A DNA stretch of 64,000 bases from Moringa oleifera (taxonomy: Eukaryota; Streptophyta; Magnoliopsida; Brassicales; Moringaceae). Positions 50,172 to 64,000 of the stretch are shown here, piece after piece (position 1 is the first letter of the stretch; each line of letters starts with the position of its first letter). The stretch is taken from NCBI GenBank assembly GCA_021397835.1, contig JAJFZO010000579.1, forward strand, positions 945,001 through 1,009,000. Direction: 5' to 3'. A program made the translations under genes and the position numbers. The notes under the pieces are model-generated. The model saw only the letters and a program-made list of their open reading frames with translations. It ran no database searches and was not told where the DNA came from.

Positions 50172-53100
50172 TCAGATAAAGGCAGTCCTCCCACCCCTTC
50201 GACTATGCCTGTCATATGCTGTGTTGAATTTGTCAACCAGCTCATTCATTGTACTGCATGAAACAAAAATCAATTAGTTAATGCATTAACAAATAGAGCA
50301 AAGAGGAGAGCTTTTGATGCAAAAACATGGATGCCAAGTCAAATTTATGATTAAAACTACAAAGTTTCAATAAAGTCAACCAGCAGTAACATTGCTCCCC
50401 ATAAAAAGTTTACAAGAACACAAAGTTAAGATTTGAGATACTAGGTTCATATTCTTGGGAAGCATGTAGGTGTCTAATTGAGGAGGTACTTCCCCTTACA
50501 ATTGTGATCTAGCACAAATTTAACATCATATTTAGAAGAAACTCATACTGCAAAATATATGGAGCAAGCAACTTCTGTTTCAGGTTTAAGAGCAAAGACT
50601 ATCATGTTATTTTGCATGGAGAAAAACATATTACAAAGTTTTCACTCAATTGCAAATCATAAAACCATTTTCTTTTTGATAAACAGTGATGATATTCATC
50701 GAATTCCCTCCATCATTCTATCGCAACAAATCAACGAGAATCGATAATAAACTTAGTGGACTTAAAAGAAGATTCGATGCCTTTGCAGATCATAAAACTA
50801 TTTTCGTAGCAATAACAGTACACAGCAGCAACTCTGGTTTTTAACATCAAAGTCGCTTCTTCTATATAATTCAAAACAATGTGATACTAAGAAATGTATA
50901 GTAACAGCGTTTAGAGGGAATATCACTACAGTTAAACCAAAAGGGCAAAAACTCATTTTACCGTTGTCACGAGAGGGAGTAATTGCCACTTCCAACATGA
51001 TGTTTCACCTTTTAATTCTACTAAATAGATTTATGAATAATATTTTTGAAGCTGCTAGTCAAAATATGAAAGACGGAAATTGGACAACACAAACACCTAC
51101 ATATCATACCTTGCGCAGTTCGTGAACATTGCAAGGTAGGTAGTCAATAGTGTATCATTGTACTCCTGCATAGAAAAGAAAAAGGTAAAAAGGAAAGCAA
51201 AGTCAGTCACATGATCAACTATAGAAGATCACAGTAGCTTAGTCATTGCAGCCTTTCATAGATAAAGATATCAGGTGTCTGAGAAAGTGAGAGAAGAAGA
51301 GATTTGAAAATCAAAACAATGATCAAGTTGGCCAGCAGCAAATCAATAAGGCACGAAAGAATTGACAGTCAATTACTGTCCAATCTAGATGAAAGGCAAT
51401 ACATAAATATATATTACCAAAATAAAAAAACAAGACTTACCATCAAGAAATCATCTTGAAATTTTTCAGATTCAATGGCTGGCAACCTTCTCAAGAGACT
51501 TGATACTTGTCTTAACAGAGAATTCTCACAAGGAATATCACCTGCATGTAGAGTTACAAATTCAATTAATAACATGCAGAAGAAGTGTGAGAAGCCCCAA
51601 GCAAGATATTGCATCTGACACCAAATGTAATGAGGTAGGTGAAATGTGGTTATGTGGATCCCAGGAGATCAATGTTATAACAACTCACACGGAGTTATTG
51701 AGACTATACCTCCACAGTTTAAGTATAGAATCTGAGTGATTTACAAACTTAAGAGGTACATATTTCTTGGAGATGTAATCTGAAATTACCTCATGGCTTT
51801 CACATCATAACTCTCTCTCTCCCTCTCTCCCTTCTCTTCTCTTCTTTTTTTCTTTTGTCAGTTAGGTCGTTCCTCACAATAGTTTGTGATTTATGAGTAG
51901 CTCATGGCTTTCACTTTCATACTATTACTCTCTATCTGTTTCTCTTCTCCTTGTGAGGCCTCCACTCCTTTTCTTAGAAATATCATTCCTAACCAAGTAA
52001 CCATAGTATTTCAAATACATTCCATTTCTCATTCATGTGTACATTTACCTTTCTGCATTGCAAGAAGATATTGATGAAGCACCCTGATTCTCCTATTCAA
52101 CATTTTGATGGCACTATGTATGCCTGTCAGATGAGCAGCCACTGCAAACCAGGACAAATAATTCATAAGAAACCATTTGCTCTCCCAAAAGGAAAAGGAA
52201 AGGAAAAAGGCAGGAAATTGCATCTCTAATTCTGTTACACTCTCTTGCAAAAATATGTCAAGTGATAATTAGATTATGAAGATAACAAAAGAGGAGGGAG
52301 AGAGGAGACTCACATTGAGTTGCTGCAGAACCTCCATCTGATGGTTTAAGATGCGCAACGTGATCAACTGAAATCCTTTCTGCTTCAACTGTCTGTGAAA
52401 ACAGATTAAAAGCACAAGTTATTTACGGACCCTACTTTGCAATGTTAAGATGAAAACAGGTAGATGGAAAAATCAAACCTCAATAGTGTAGCTTGAACGA
52501 ACAAAAATAAGCTGTGGAATCCCATCAATGACATGCAGCTCTTGAGTCGTGATGACCAACACCCACAAGAAGCAGTTGCTTAATGTCCAAAGCAACAATC
52601 ACAAGTATATCACAAGATGATGCAGATGAAAATTACATACCACTTTCATAAATTGTCACTGGGAGATCCTTCTGGGCATGATTGATAGACGGATTAAGGA
52701 GGACATAAACAGGACTTTCATTAATATCCATCAACTGCTACAAAAGAACATGTGTTATGAGTAAACAACAAATAGAATCGCATCGGCTATGAGTGACTTT
52801 CAAGATGATTTAGACAATGCTGGTTGTGAAGCACTTTGGCTAGCAAAGTAGTCAATTAACAACCTTGGAAAAACAGAACGTCATTTCCACAAAAATGCAT
52901 GTTTGATTTGGCAAAATTATCTTCCGCCATACATGTTATCAGACATAACCATAAGTAATGGTATGAACAAACGCTGGTACAAGGTTATGGTGCAAACCAA
53001 ATGGGAAACCAATAACACAGTATGTGGATACAATTACATTTCAAGAATAAATGTCTATAACAATATGGGTGATTGTAAAGTAAATAACTTTTTGCATACT

Positions 53101-53800
53101 AGCATAAAGGCAATAAGAAGAGTGAAAGACGAGGCAAAACTCACAGCTTTGTGAATATGCATATCGGATTCCTGGGCATCACTCCCTGTTGAATACCATC
53201 CAAGTACATAGAAGTGAGGGAAAACCTTCTTATCTGCTCCAGACACAATCAAGCACGCAGACAAGGAGTTTCGTTAGCATGGTAATTGAAACTCCACATG
53301 AGGAAAAACCCCAGAAGGATTATTACTAAGGGAATTCGGTAAACTAAGTAATTACAAAAATTATTGTGACAACATAAATCAAGGAAAGGTCGTTCCGAAC
53401 AGCTACAGGAGAAAGCTGTGTTCAAGCATTGCATAAAAAGAAATGATAAAGAAGAAAGATTTAAAGAGGAGGAGCGAATGAGCCAAAGAGGAAAAGAGAA
53501 GGGGAATAATAGCATACAGAGCTCTTGCTTCTTTTCGAGGAAGGAACGGTCAAGGGAATGAGTTGAGGGATCATACAGAAGCTCAAAGCTGTTGAAGATC
53601 TCGACGGTGCGGCCCCTCTGCACCCCTATGACGCATCCGTACACCCGTGGGGCGGGCTGTTGCGGAGACGCATCACCCCCGTTGCTGTCGCCGTGGCCAG
53701 TGAGCGGTGTGGGTGGATTCATCTGAGACTTGACTCTAGTATAGTGATCCGATATGTTGACAATCACCAGTGGGTGTAGCTTGAATGTTAGGCCCGCCAT
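50172..53800 (-). CDS. CSN6: COP9 signalosome subunit 6
   Basis: Nine exons join in phase: 53800-53518, 53233-53145, 52734-52641, 52540-52479, 52392-52314, 52141-52049, 51541-51441, 51165-51110 and 50253-50172. They encode about 312 residues; Arabidopsis CSN6A is 317. The MPN domain starts at once (LTFKLHPLVIVNISDHYTR) and includes YGCVIGVQRGR, VEIFNSFELLYD and VLGWYSTGSDAQESDMHIH. The JAMM zinc motif is absent, as expected for this non-catalytic subunit, which pairs with CSN5 in the nuclear deneddylase. The C-terminal helices (HLTGIHSAIKMLNRRIRVL and the tail ending SRRGGRTAFI) match the family. Exon 3 is preceded by a TAGCAG double acceptor; the distal site gives HIHKALMDIN as in Arabidopsis. 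The exon 4 acceptor (CGACTCAAG) has a poor pyrimidine tract. The gene is divergent from PEX5. Confidence 0.97.
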
Positions 53801-55745
53801 TCTTCTTCTTCCCCGAGTTAAGCAGCTACTACTCGTCCCCTATTCAAGTCCTGAAGCAGAGCATGAATGTATTTTTCCCCAAATCTACCGCTGTTGCATT
53901 TTCCTCTCTACTGCCTCGTCTTGGACGAGCTCCATACCTTCCAGTTGGGCTCAGATCGGAAAATCTCAGCCCATATTCAACCCACCGGTTATCTGAATTA
54001 AAAGTGGAGTAAATTACACTTAGAGTAAATGTAAATTTTTTTTAATTTTATTTAATATAAATTAAGTTTCTCACGGTAAGAAATTAATATAATTTTACTG
54101 TAAAAATATTTTTAAAATAATTTAAATGTATTGTGAAACAAATATTAAAATAAACTTTATTTTATTTATATTTAAATTTTTTTTACAGATAATATTAATT
54201 TAATTATAAAGAAATAATTCACATTAAAAATTTTATGCAATAAATTTTTTTAAAAATTTTCCATAAACTTTAAAAATATTTAGATTATTTTAAAAAATAT
54301 TTATTAATATTAAAATATTTTTATACTATTACAAAAATTAAATAATTAATATTAAATTTTAAGTTAATTAAATAAAAAAATCTACATGTTGCTTACAATC
54401 TCAATTCAGCATTTATAAAAAAAAATTATTTATTTTTAATTTAATTTTTTAATTTTTAATACAAGATTTTGGTTTATTATTTTGGTTACTATCAATAGTG
54501 TTGCGTATACATATAATATATATATATATATATATATGATTTTTATTTATAAAATTAAGTTAATTTTTTTTAAAATATTATTAAATAAAAAATATTTTTA
54601 AGTTTTATTTAAATATTTATATTTTAACATATTTTTACTAATTTGGTGGGAAAAAGTTATTATTTTTGTTATAATGATATTTTTAAAAAAATTTCAATAA
54701 TTACGCAACTAAAATTAAGGTACACATGTGTATACAAAATTATTAATATTAATAAAAATTATATACAAAAATTTATATAAAAAATTTAATAAAAATTAAT
54801 GTCTTTAATAAATATTTTTTTTTCAGATATCAATTTAGAACTATGAATAAAATGCATATCTCATTAATATAATTAATTCTTATTTTTTAAAAATATATAC
54901 AATGATAATTTAAATATTATTTTTACATCTCTTATAAATTTTAAATTAAAATTTATTAAAAAATTGTAATTTAAATAATTTTTAAAAAAATTAAAAATAA
55001 AATCTAATTTAAATCAAATTAAGAGTTCATATGTACAATTGATAAAATTAAAAAAATATAAATAATATGTTTTGATATTTATCTTAAATTATACATAAAA
55101 TCAATATCTAAAATTTTAAATAATTTTTGATTCATTAATTATTTTCACAAAATTTTAGAATTTTTAATAATATAAAAAATGAAAAAAAAATAATATCTCA
55201 TAATATTTTATTTCTCATAACATTACTTTTTTAAATATCTACCAAAAGACAAATACAATTGTTTTATAGAAAATTTTTTATTTAAATATTATTTTAAATT
55301 AAATTAGAATATTTATTTTAAAGTAAATTAGAATATTATAATATTAATTCAATCGAAAAGAGAAAATAAAAATTAACTATATAATTAATGTTATTTTGTG
55401 ATATTTACATTTTCATTTAGTTACCATAATTCAATTTAATAAAAATACGATAAGAAAAGATGTACTTGAATTGCCTTTGCATTGATGTAATGAAAATATA
55501 TTTAAAGATTATATATTGACCTAAAACTGTGTGAAGTTTAGTGGATAGAATAATAAACGGACAATAAATATTTCTTTTTTATTGTGAAAAATACGACGCC
55601 GAACAGCCAAGGTGATCATAGAAGCAAAGGAATCCCGTAACCAGACACAGGAGATTGGAGGTGAGGAACACCGCGAAAAGCCATATATACAGGTAGATAT
55701 ATATAACCAGTTTAGTAGGAAAAGAGGGGAGCGGCAATTTGAGAT
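53801..55745. promoter_or_regulatory. Divergent intergenic region between CSN6 and PEX5
   Basis: 53801-54010 probably carries the CSN6 leader and promoter. 54015-55560 is very AT-rich with no coding signal and contains a (TA)n run at 54516-54537. 55570-55745 rises in GC and likely carries the PEX5 promoter and leader; a TATATATAA-like string lies at about 55697-55705, some 40 bases before the first ATG. Confidence 0.5.
54516..54537. repeat. (TA)11 microsatellite
   Basis: A pure TA run in the AT-rich part of the CSN6-PEX5 intergenic region. Confidence 0.95.
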
Positions 55746-58700
55746 ATGGCGATGCGGGAGCTTGTAACAGGAGGAGCTGCCTGTGCAGTTCCTGGCTCTT
55801 CTTCTTCTTCAAATCCTCTCGGTGCCCTTGCCAACGCTCTTATTGGCTCTTCTTCCAAGACTCAGGTTCTCTCTCTCTCTCTCTCTCTTTCGCTCTCTCT
55901 GTTCTTTTGTTTTCAATTTCGCTCTTGAAAGTTTCTTCGAACTCTAGTTCTATGTTTTGGTTTTATGAAAACAGCTGTAGCGTTGCTCGATTTTCTTATT
56001 TTGTGCAGTTCATCTCTAATTCTTCAAACAATTAATCAACGGATTAATTAATTTAGCGTCTATCTTTGCTTTTTTTGCCTTCTGCAATTGTTTCTTTAGT
56101 ACAAGTTCAGTAGGGGAATTACTATGTTGTCATTGAGAGTGGATTCTGTGCAATTGATGAGTAGGAAAGGCTCAAGGAGATTCCCACAGCCACTTCCTCT
56201 AGTTCTGGGACTCAATTTTACTCGGACGCCAATGAGCAGCTTGGAGCACTCCCTGGCTCGGAGTTAGATCAGCCATTTCTGCAACCGAATGCCCAGGTTT
56301 GGTCATCATTAAAATCGTCTTCTTCTCCTTCTGATATAAAACATATCTTTTTAATTTTAATTTTTTTTCCTTATCACGACTTTCTGGAATTAACTCCCTT
56401 ACTGTTTGATCATCATCAGGGTTCAGAATTTCTCCGAGGCTTTCGTTCGGCAGATCAGAATAGACTGGCTGATGCTTGGAATGAGGTGCAGCAGCAGGGT
56501 AGAGCAGCTCAAGGCCACATTCCTGACCTGGCCCCCATCTACAACGGCCCTCCTGCTGCTCCTCTCCAACCCAACTTCGAGGGTCTCTCATCTAATCTCT
56601 CACTCTTCATTTTAAGTTACAATGACCCTCCTGCTGCCCATGCTTTTTTTTTTTCTGTGATTGTGATGCTTAGAGAAACACTTTTGATTGGTCCTTTATA
56701 ACCTCAAAATTCAGGACCATTTATAGGTTAAGAATTTATCATATGCATCTTGATAATCTACATTTCTTCAGTTGAATGTGCACTGGCTAGGCCTGGCTAT
56801 ATGCATTTTTGTCTTATTTGTCAGTTTTAACAGTTACACTATCGTACTTCATTAATTTGTGATCCAGTGGGATTGAAAGCCGCAGCATATAAACACAAAG
56901 ATTGGGCTTACTCTTAATTTTTCATGTAACTTGGGCAGTAGAAGATAGCAGTTTGCTATTTAAAACTCCTCCCTTTAGCTGCAACTTCTCAAGTAGTTTC
57001 TGCCTCACCAAATTACCTCTACTAGGATTGATCAGTGGTAAAATAGATGGCTGATTAGTTCTTATGTTGTTGGCCTTTTCCATTTCTTTACTTGTTGCAG
57101 GACCACCACAAAGAGTGCTATCGAGTTTCTTGCACTCATTTGTTGACAGTAGCCGTGCTGGAGTGCCTTTTCGTCCAGCACCACTTCCATTATTAGGATT
57201 GTCTGAAGGTGATAAACAATGCATACGTGATCGTAGTAGCATTATGGCACGACACTTCTTTGCTGATAAGAGTGAAGATTTTATCAATGCTCAGGTTTGC
57301 TCAATGATGGCTGCATGCTATTGTTTTTATATGCTTTTACTTTTAAGTATTTCATCTGTTTGGATCCCTATCAAATGACAAGTGATTCCGAAATCATAGT
57401 TTGGTTTTATTCATATCAGTATTCCCTGAGAATTGGCTCATAGACTGATCTGGAACTTGATCATTTCCTGTGTTCCTAACTACTGGGATTGGCAGCCTTA
57501 AATTTAGAACCATTAGGTCTGTAAACTTTGCTGCCATAAAACTGAGACTGCTTTGATCAAATCGAAACTTCTGAAAAATGAATGTGCTGTTTTTTTGTGC
57601 TTAGTTTTATTTACATTATCACTCAATTGGTAATTATCAGTAACATGTATGGATTGTTATTTTTCTAGGTGAATGCGTTATTGTCTTCCCTAGATATTGA
57701 CAGTGATGCCAGAGCGAGGGGACCTATGCCGGGGAGATTTAGGGAGCTAGAGGGTTATTGGAATGAGTCCCAAGCTATTGTGAAGCCTGGTGCTCATGCT
57801 GCAGATGGGTGGATCGCTGAATTTAGCCAGCACAGAGCACAATATGGTGATCCTGATGGTTGGGCTAAATCATTTGAACATCAATATGGTCCCAATGGGT
57901 GGGCCTCTGAATTTGAGCAGGTAATAACTAGCACATAAAATTTCTTCGCTAATTTTTTTTTTTTTTTTGTAAGCCATTGGAACACATACATTTTGGAGTT
58001 GTGCATGTTTAAGTTGATTTTGAAAAGTTCAAGAGTCAGTGGTTATGAGTGCTGTTGAATTGAAACTTGTGTTATAATTTCAGGGAGAAACCTTGGGAGG
58101 TTTTACATTTTGAGCAATCAGTGTTAAATTCTTAATTTATACATGCATCTAGCCAAATATTCCTATTTTTTTGAAATGTGATTTTTATACTTTTTTGCCT
58201 AGCTCTTTTTGCAATAGCAATTTTATCTAGGTTGCAATTTAGTATTTTGCATATCTCATGTGCTTTCTTTCTGGGTGTTCCTGTAATGTTTTAAGTGTCT
58301 ATATCTTGACATTTATGGCTGTAGGATTAGGAAGTAATATGATCAATGTTCTACTACCTGGCTGCTTTATTAGTACCTACTTTCTTAATGTGAAATCTTT
58401 TGCTGATATCTTATTTTTCTTTACTCTTTACAATCCATAATTCTTATAGGAACAGTCTCAATTAATGTCAGTGAACCAAATGAATGGCGTGAATATCCCA
58501 AGCTTAGCAGCAATGGAGCAGACTCGTATGCTTGCTCACACACTGGCTCAAAATGATGATCCTAAATTTCAGGTAATTATGTTCCATGATTCTTGGGTAT
58601 GGTCGTGATGTGCTTATGCTTTCATGGTCGCAATGTTTGTTGTTGTCTTTGTGAAATGTTGTACGAATGAGCTTTGTGATTAAATCTTGCCTGTGGACAT

Positions 58701-61700
58701 GCACATGTACTTAAAACATGAATTAGACCGATGGCGTCTGAACATGAACTTGGAGGCCTAAGGAACCGTTAGTGTAAGTCTGGGAAACTTTCCTGGTGTC
58801 ACTGCTTTTAGTTTGTCAGCAATAGAAGATTGAGGCAGCTCTCTCATTGGATTAAGATGTCTTAGATAGTCAGCCTTTCTAAGTTCTAATTAGCAGAAAT
58901 TTGGTATTTAGTGGTTGGTTATATGAGTCCAACAGCGTGCTAAGTTACCCATCTGGTATTCAGTATTGTAGTGGTGGCCTTTAATTGGTTTTTTATGTAT
59001 AACTACATGTGCATACGAAATGGTTGTATGCACATGTTAATCAGATAAAAGGAGCTTTGGGAACTAGGAAATCTAATAATAAGAGTTCTGGATGGCATAA
59101 GTTTCAAAATTAAGTGATGAGCTTCCTTTTTCATTTGTGGTCTTCAAAATAATTTTAAAGATAAATCTTTCTTAAACATTCTGTGAAGGAAAATTCTGGA
59201 TCGTCAATTTTGGGAGTCAGTGAATCTACGATAAATAGAGTTACAGAATCCAACTAGTGGTCCTGAAGGATGGTATTGGGGTCCAGATAATTGTTCTCTG
59301 TTTACTTTTTGTAAAGCCATGGGTCATGCGTATACATGGAGGACTCATATATATGTAATCTGTCACTGAATGGTCTTAAGTGTGATGAAGTGAACATTGA
59401 CTTTATTATGATGCATAGGACATGCCTGCATATTCATGTGTCCTTTTAGGCTATGCTCTGTCACCAACTAAGTTCAAATATTAATCACATCTTTGGGGCA
59501 TGCAGAATTCAAAGTTTCTTCAATTTGTGTCAAAGATGAGTCGTGGTGAACTTATCATTGACGATAATCAGGTGAAGCCAGCTGCTGCAACTGGGGATTG
59601 GGCTGCTGAATATCAACAGCTCTACAACGGGCCTCCAACTTGGGCTGATGAATTTGCACGCAATGAGGCAAGTGTGGGGTTTAAGGAAGCATGATATGCT
59701 AAAATGTCATTTCTTTGTATTCGCTTTTTGGTCAATAAATAAATTGAGACCCCTATCTAAAAGTTACATTTTGTAGTTATTTCCTAGATTTTGTAGTCCA
59801 TGTAATCAAGCTGAAATGGTGAAGTTGCTTTTCATGATTTCTTGGAGATGCCTTTAGAAAAGATGATTCTAACATCTTGGTCTGAATGGTTTGAACTGGA
59901 GGGTTTCATTTGGCATTTATCTTAACATTGAGCTAGCTAGGAAAATATCTGTCTTAATATTAAGAAAAAGTATCTTACTGATTCAACTGTTATGTTCGTA
60001 ATAGACAATCTTTAATTGATCATGCATCAGGTAACATGTAGAAACTGGATAATTGTCTAGGTGTAAATAATTGTTCACATGCTACTGTAAGAATTTGGAT
60101 AACTCAAGTCCAATGGGTTATTGACGCTGCTATAGTGGTATTCTTCATGTCACCGTACCGGAGAAGGTACTGTTAATGTCACTGCTGTTAGGTTTAACTA
60201 AAGCTATATGTGCATCTATTTTATTTTTATTTAAGCTGTTCATGTACTGTAAAGGTTAAAGTTATTTTAAGATTAAATCAATTCTTACAATGGTTTTAGG
60301 ATTTTGAGTCCTTGTAAATATTAGTTATAGGATCATTGTGTTATTGTTTTCTCACATTGATTATTATGGAAATGAGCCTTTGACATTTTCTTGCAAAAAC
60401 ATCAGTATTTGCTTGATTTAGCATCCATAAAGAGGTTTGCCTTTGTTTCCCTCTGAGGAACTTAATTATCATGACCTAACAAAATACTTAGTCGTATCCC
60501 TGTGTTTCTGACTACATCTCTTTGTGCTCTTTGCATTCTATTTAGTGAATGGAAAATACAAAATGGATCAGTACAGCTTGTTGAAGTCTTATAGGACAAA
60601 GTCTTGTGGGATTGAGTTCCTTATGCGATTTTTATGAAAATTAATTGTTTTATGGTCAAGCAAATGTTTAGCTATTGCTGTTTTGCTCTGGTAGCTATTG
60701 GTCTTCCTGTACTTAGCAATAATGTTGCTTCCTAATTTTGGTTTCTTTTAGCTGTCCCGTGGACCGGATCAATGGGTGAATGAGTTTACAACAGAAAGAG
60801 GGCGCAATGATTCAGTTGATGATCAGTGGGTTAATGAATTCTCAAAGTTGCATGTTCACGATTGGGTGGAAGAATTTGGACGTAACGTTGAGGAAGGGGC
60901 TTTGGGTGAGAGTTCAGCTGATAATTGGGCAAATGCATATGACGAGTAAGTCTGGCAGACTCAGCGTGAGAATAGTTAGCTTAATGTTCCATCCTGAACT
61001 GCATTGATTCTCATAGGAGTTGAATCTTCTTGTTCTCTGTGCTACCTTCCCCTTCCAAGTCTCTATCTAAATTACCTTGGTATATTCGGGCTACTACTCT
61101 TGGTATTGTCAGTTCCATATAAAAGTAAGACAACTGACTGTTTGGTTAGTTACCGGTCCTTATCCTTAACTGCATCTAATACTTGACCTACATTGCTCAT
61201 GAAGTTGTCTACGATTCTGTGTTCGTCTAGGCAGATTTTTCTGTATTTCCCTTTTAATGAGTCTTTTTTCTCCTTTTAAGAATTGAAATTGATCATGTAT
61301 TTATTTAAGGAAGAACAGAATCTGCATTTCTTTGCAAGTCATGATTATTACATGGCTATTTAAAGGAATGAATGCCATTTTCCTGTACCTTCAATTTTGC
61401 ATCTCTTTGTAAAACCATTTAGAATCACATTTACTAATGGAATATATATGATTGTTAGCAACATTAATTCTATGGTCATCAAGAATGCTTTGAATGCTTT
61501 GAATGCTTTCATCTAAGTTATAATGTGTTCTAGGTTCCTGAATGAGCAAGTTGCTGCCAAGAAGCAGTCAGATGCTTCCAGGGAAGTCTATGTGTTTTCT
61601 GATATGAATCCTTACGTTGGTCACCCAAATCCTTTAAAAGAAGGTCAGGATTTGTTTCGTAAGGGGCTTTTGAGTGAAGCAGTTCTTGCTTTAGAGGCCG

Positions 61701-63179
61701 AAGTTCTGAAAAACCCTGAAAATGCTGAAGGTTGGAGGCTACTTGGAATCACCCATGCAGAGAATGATGATGATCAACAGGTTTCTTAGCTTCTTTCGCA
61801 ATAATTTTCTATGGTTTAAGGTTTCTTTATAGGACTACTAAATGTGTTGCTCTAAAAACCTTTTGTTACTTGGTTGAGTCAAATACTTTCTTATGTTTTC
61901 TGGGTGTTAGATTTGAAATATTTCATGTGATGTATATAACTCAGCAAATTGTTGGTTTAAACTCTTGATTCAATGAGAATATGGACACATGACAATTTTC
62001 TCTGGCTTTATGGGGGACAGATGGAATTGAAATCCTTTTGGTTCCTGGGTATTTCCTGTCGTTCAGCTCACTGAATGTCATCGGTATTTTCAAGGGAATA
62101 AGTGGGATTAGATTCATTATTTCTCATGCTTGCTAGTTTGGTTTTCATCATCGCCAAGGTTATGGGCCAGGGCAGCTAATTCTCTCTTCATGATGGATTT
62201 TCGTTGACAACGACCTGGCTTAATCTGTGAAGAATTTTTATTGCTTTGGATTTGTGAATTAGGAGTTCTATTGTGTTTATTTCATAGAGTAACATACAAT
62301 TAGCTAACTATGTACCCATGCAGGCTATTGCTGCAATGATGCGTGCACAGGAGGCCGATCCCACAAATCTAGAAGTTCTGCTTGCTCTTGGTGTGAGCCA
62401 TACTAATGGTCGGTGGTTGCTTCTAGGACAATATTATGATTTTGTTTTTTACTAGATCATGTAGTTGACTAAATTGCATTCAGCTGCCGGGAGTGGCCTT
62501 TTTTTTTTTTTTTTTGTGAATTCTTGAGTTCTAGGAAAAACTACATTTTAATAGATTGGGTTTGTACTGGAGAATAAAATAATAAGGTGTCTTCTCAAAT
62601 TGCAGAACTAGAGCAAGCAACTGCTTTGAAATATTTATATGGATGGCTGCGCAATCACCCAAAGTATGGGACTCTTTCAAGACCAGAGCTTTCTGATTCC
62701 TTATATTATGCCGATGTAAGTGCTGTTTTAGTTATACCTGTGTTTCCTTAAAGGAAAATGGTTTCTTCTAGCTTCATACTGCCTTTTTCCTAAGTGATGA
62801 CTGGTGCCTTGATGTAATCTTTTGTAATATTTAGGGACTCTACCATCTTTTCATGATTTTCACATGTTAATTTTAATTATATAATCGTTCACTCAAGGTT
62901 ATGTTTCAATAATTTTAATTCTTCTTGGGTGCACATAAAACTGTCTGGTGGCAGATTGCTAGGTTATTCAATGAAGCTGCTCAGATGTCACCTGAAGATG
63001 CTGATGTGCACATTGTACTTGGTGTTCTCTACAATTTATCTAGGGAATTTGACAAAGCAATTGATTCATTCCAAACAGCACTGAAACTGAAGCCAAATGA
63101 TTATTCTCTTTGGAACAAGTTAGGTGCAACACAAGCCAACAGTGTTCAGAGTGCTGATGCAATATTGGCTTATCAACGG
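55746..63179 (+). CDS. PEX5: PEX5, peroxisomal PTS1 import receptor (3' end beyond window)
   Basis: Twelve exons join in phase: 55746-55865, 56165-56296, 56420-56582, 57101-57294, 57669-57920, 58450-58572, 59506-59667, 60752-60945, 61534-61780, 62324-62408, 62606-62715 and 62955-63179. They give 669 residues; about 60-80 C-terminal residues (last TPRs) lie past 64000. PEX5 carries PTS1 cargo from cytosol to the peroxisome. The start MAMRELVTGGAAC has the conserved Cys13 used for receptor ubiquitination. RVLSSFLHSFVDSSRAG (about 142-158) matches the PEX7/PTS2 region. Nine W-x3-F/Y motifs for PEX14/PEX13 binding occur at 251, 268, 281, 360, 374, 390, 408, 420 and 441. TPR repeats begin at about 470 and those at 595-669 are complete. 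The intron after exon 7 has a GC donor (GAG|GCAAGT). The following intron contains a 151-base G run. Confidence 0.96.
55869..55888. repeat. (CT)10 microsatellite
   Basis: A pure CT run a few bases inside PEX5 intron 1, right after the donor; a second impure CT stretch follows to about 55901. Confidence 0.95.

Positions 63180-64000
<821 letters not shown>

Overview
The window is nuclear DNA of a flowering plant, most likely a rosid eudicot. The evidence is GT-AG introns of plant type, plant-only gene families, long very AT-rich intergenic stretches, and best recalled matches to Arabidopsis proteins. I cannot name the species from sequence alone.

Layout, left to right: a HAP8-like low-complexity protein gene (2174-5625, minus); a CLC-F type chloride channel/transporter gene (8462-13944, plus); a group I WRKY2-type transcription factor gene (16471-19943, minus); an intact intronless BRL1/BRL3-type brassinosteroid receptor kinase gene (26656-30330, minus); an orphan copy of the RraA-like promoter and leader (about 39300-40229, plus); a kinase-less second copy of the receptor gene (41032-43620, minus); an intact RraA-like gene (leader at 46.5 kb, coding 48400-48900, plus); CSN6 of the COP9 signalosome (50172-53800, minus); and PEX5, the PTS1 import receptor (55746 onward, plus, running off the right edge with at least its last exon missing). 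I rebuilt the exon chains of all multi-exon genes by joining splice sites in phase. Each gives an uninterrupted protein of normal family length.

The most interesting part is 26.6-48.9 kb. One direct tandem duplication, with one breakpoint inside the receptor's transmembrane segment and the other inside the 5' UTR intron of the RraA-like gene, explains the series: full receptor, orphan RraA promoter, kinase-less receptor, full RraA. The truncated receptor keeps an open frame of 862 codons with the whole ectodomain and hormone-binding island. Its last 19 codons come from a local repeat. The orphan promoter points into it from the opposite strand. The coding copies are much more alike than their duplicated flanks, which suggests gene conversion or selection.

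From memory, the gene set interleaves three Arabidopsis neighbourhoods (At5g56250-56290, At1g55600-55620, At4g26430-26450). The window therefore looks like an ancestral gene order that was split by genome duplication and gene loss in Arabidopsis. The genes are independent transcription units and do not form one pathway.
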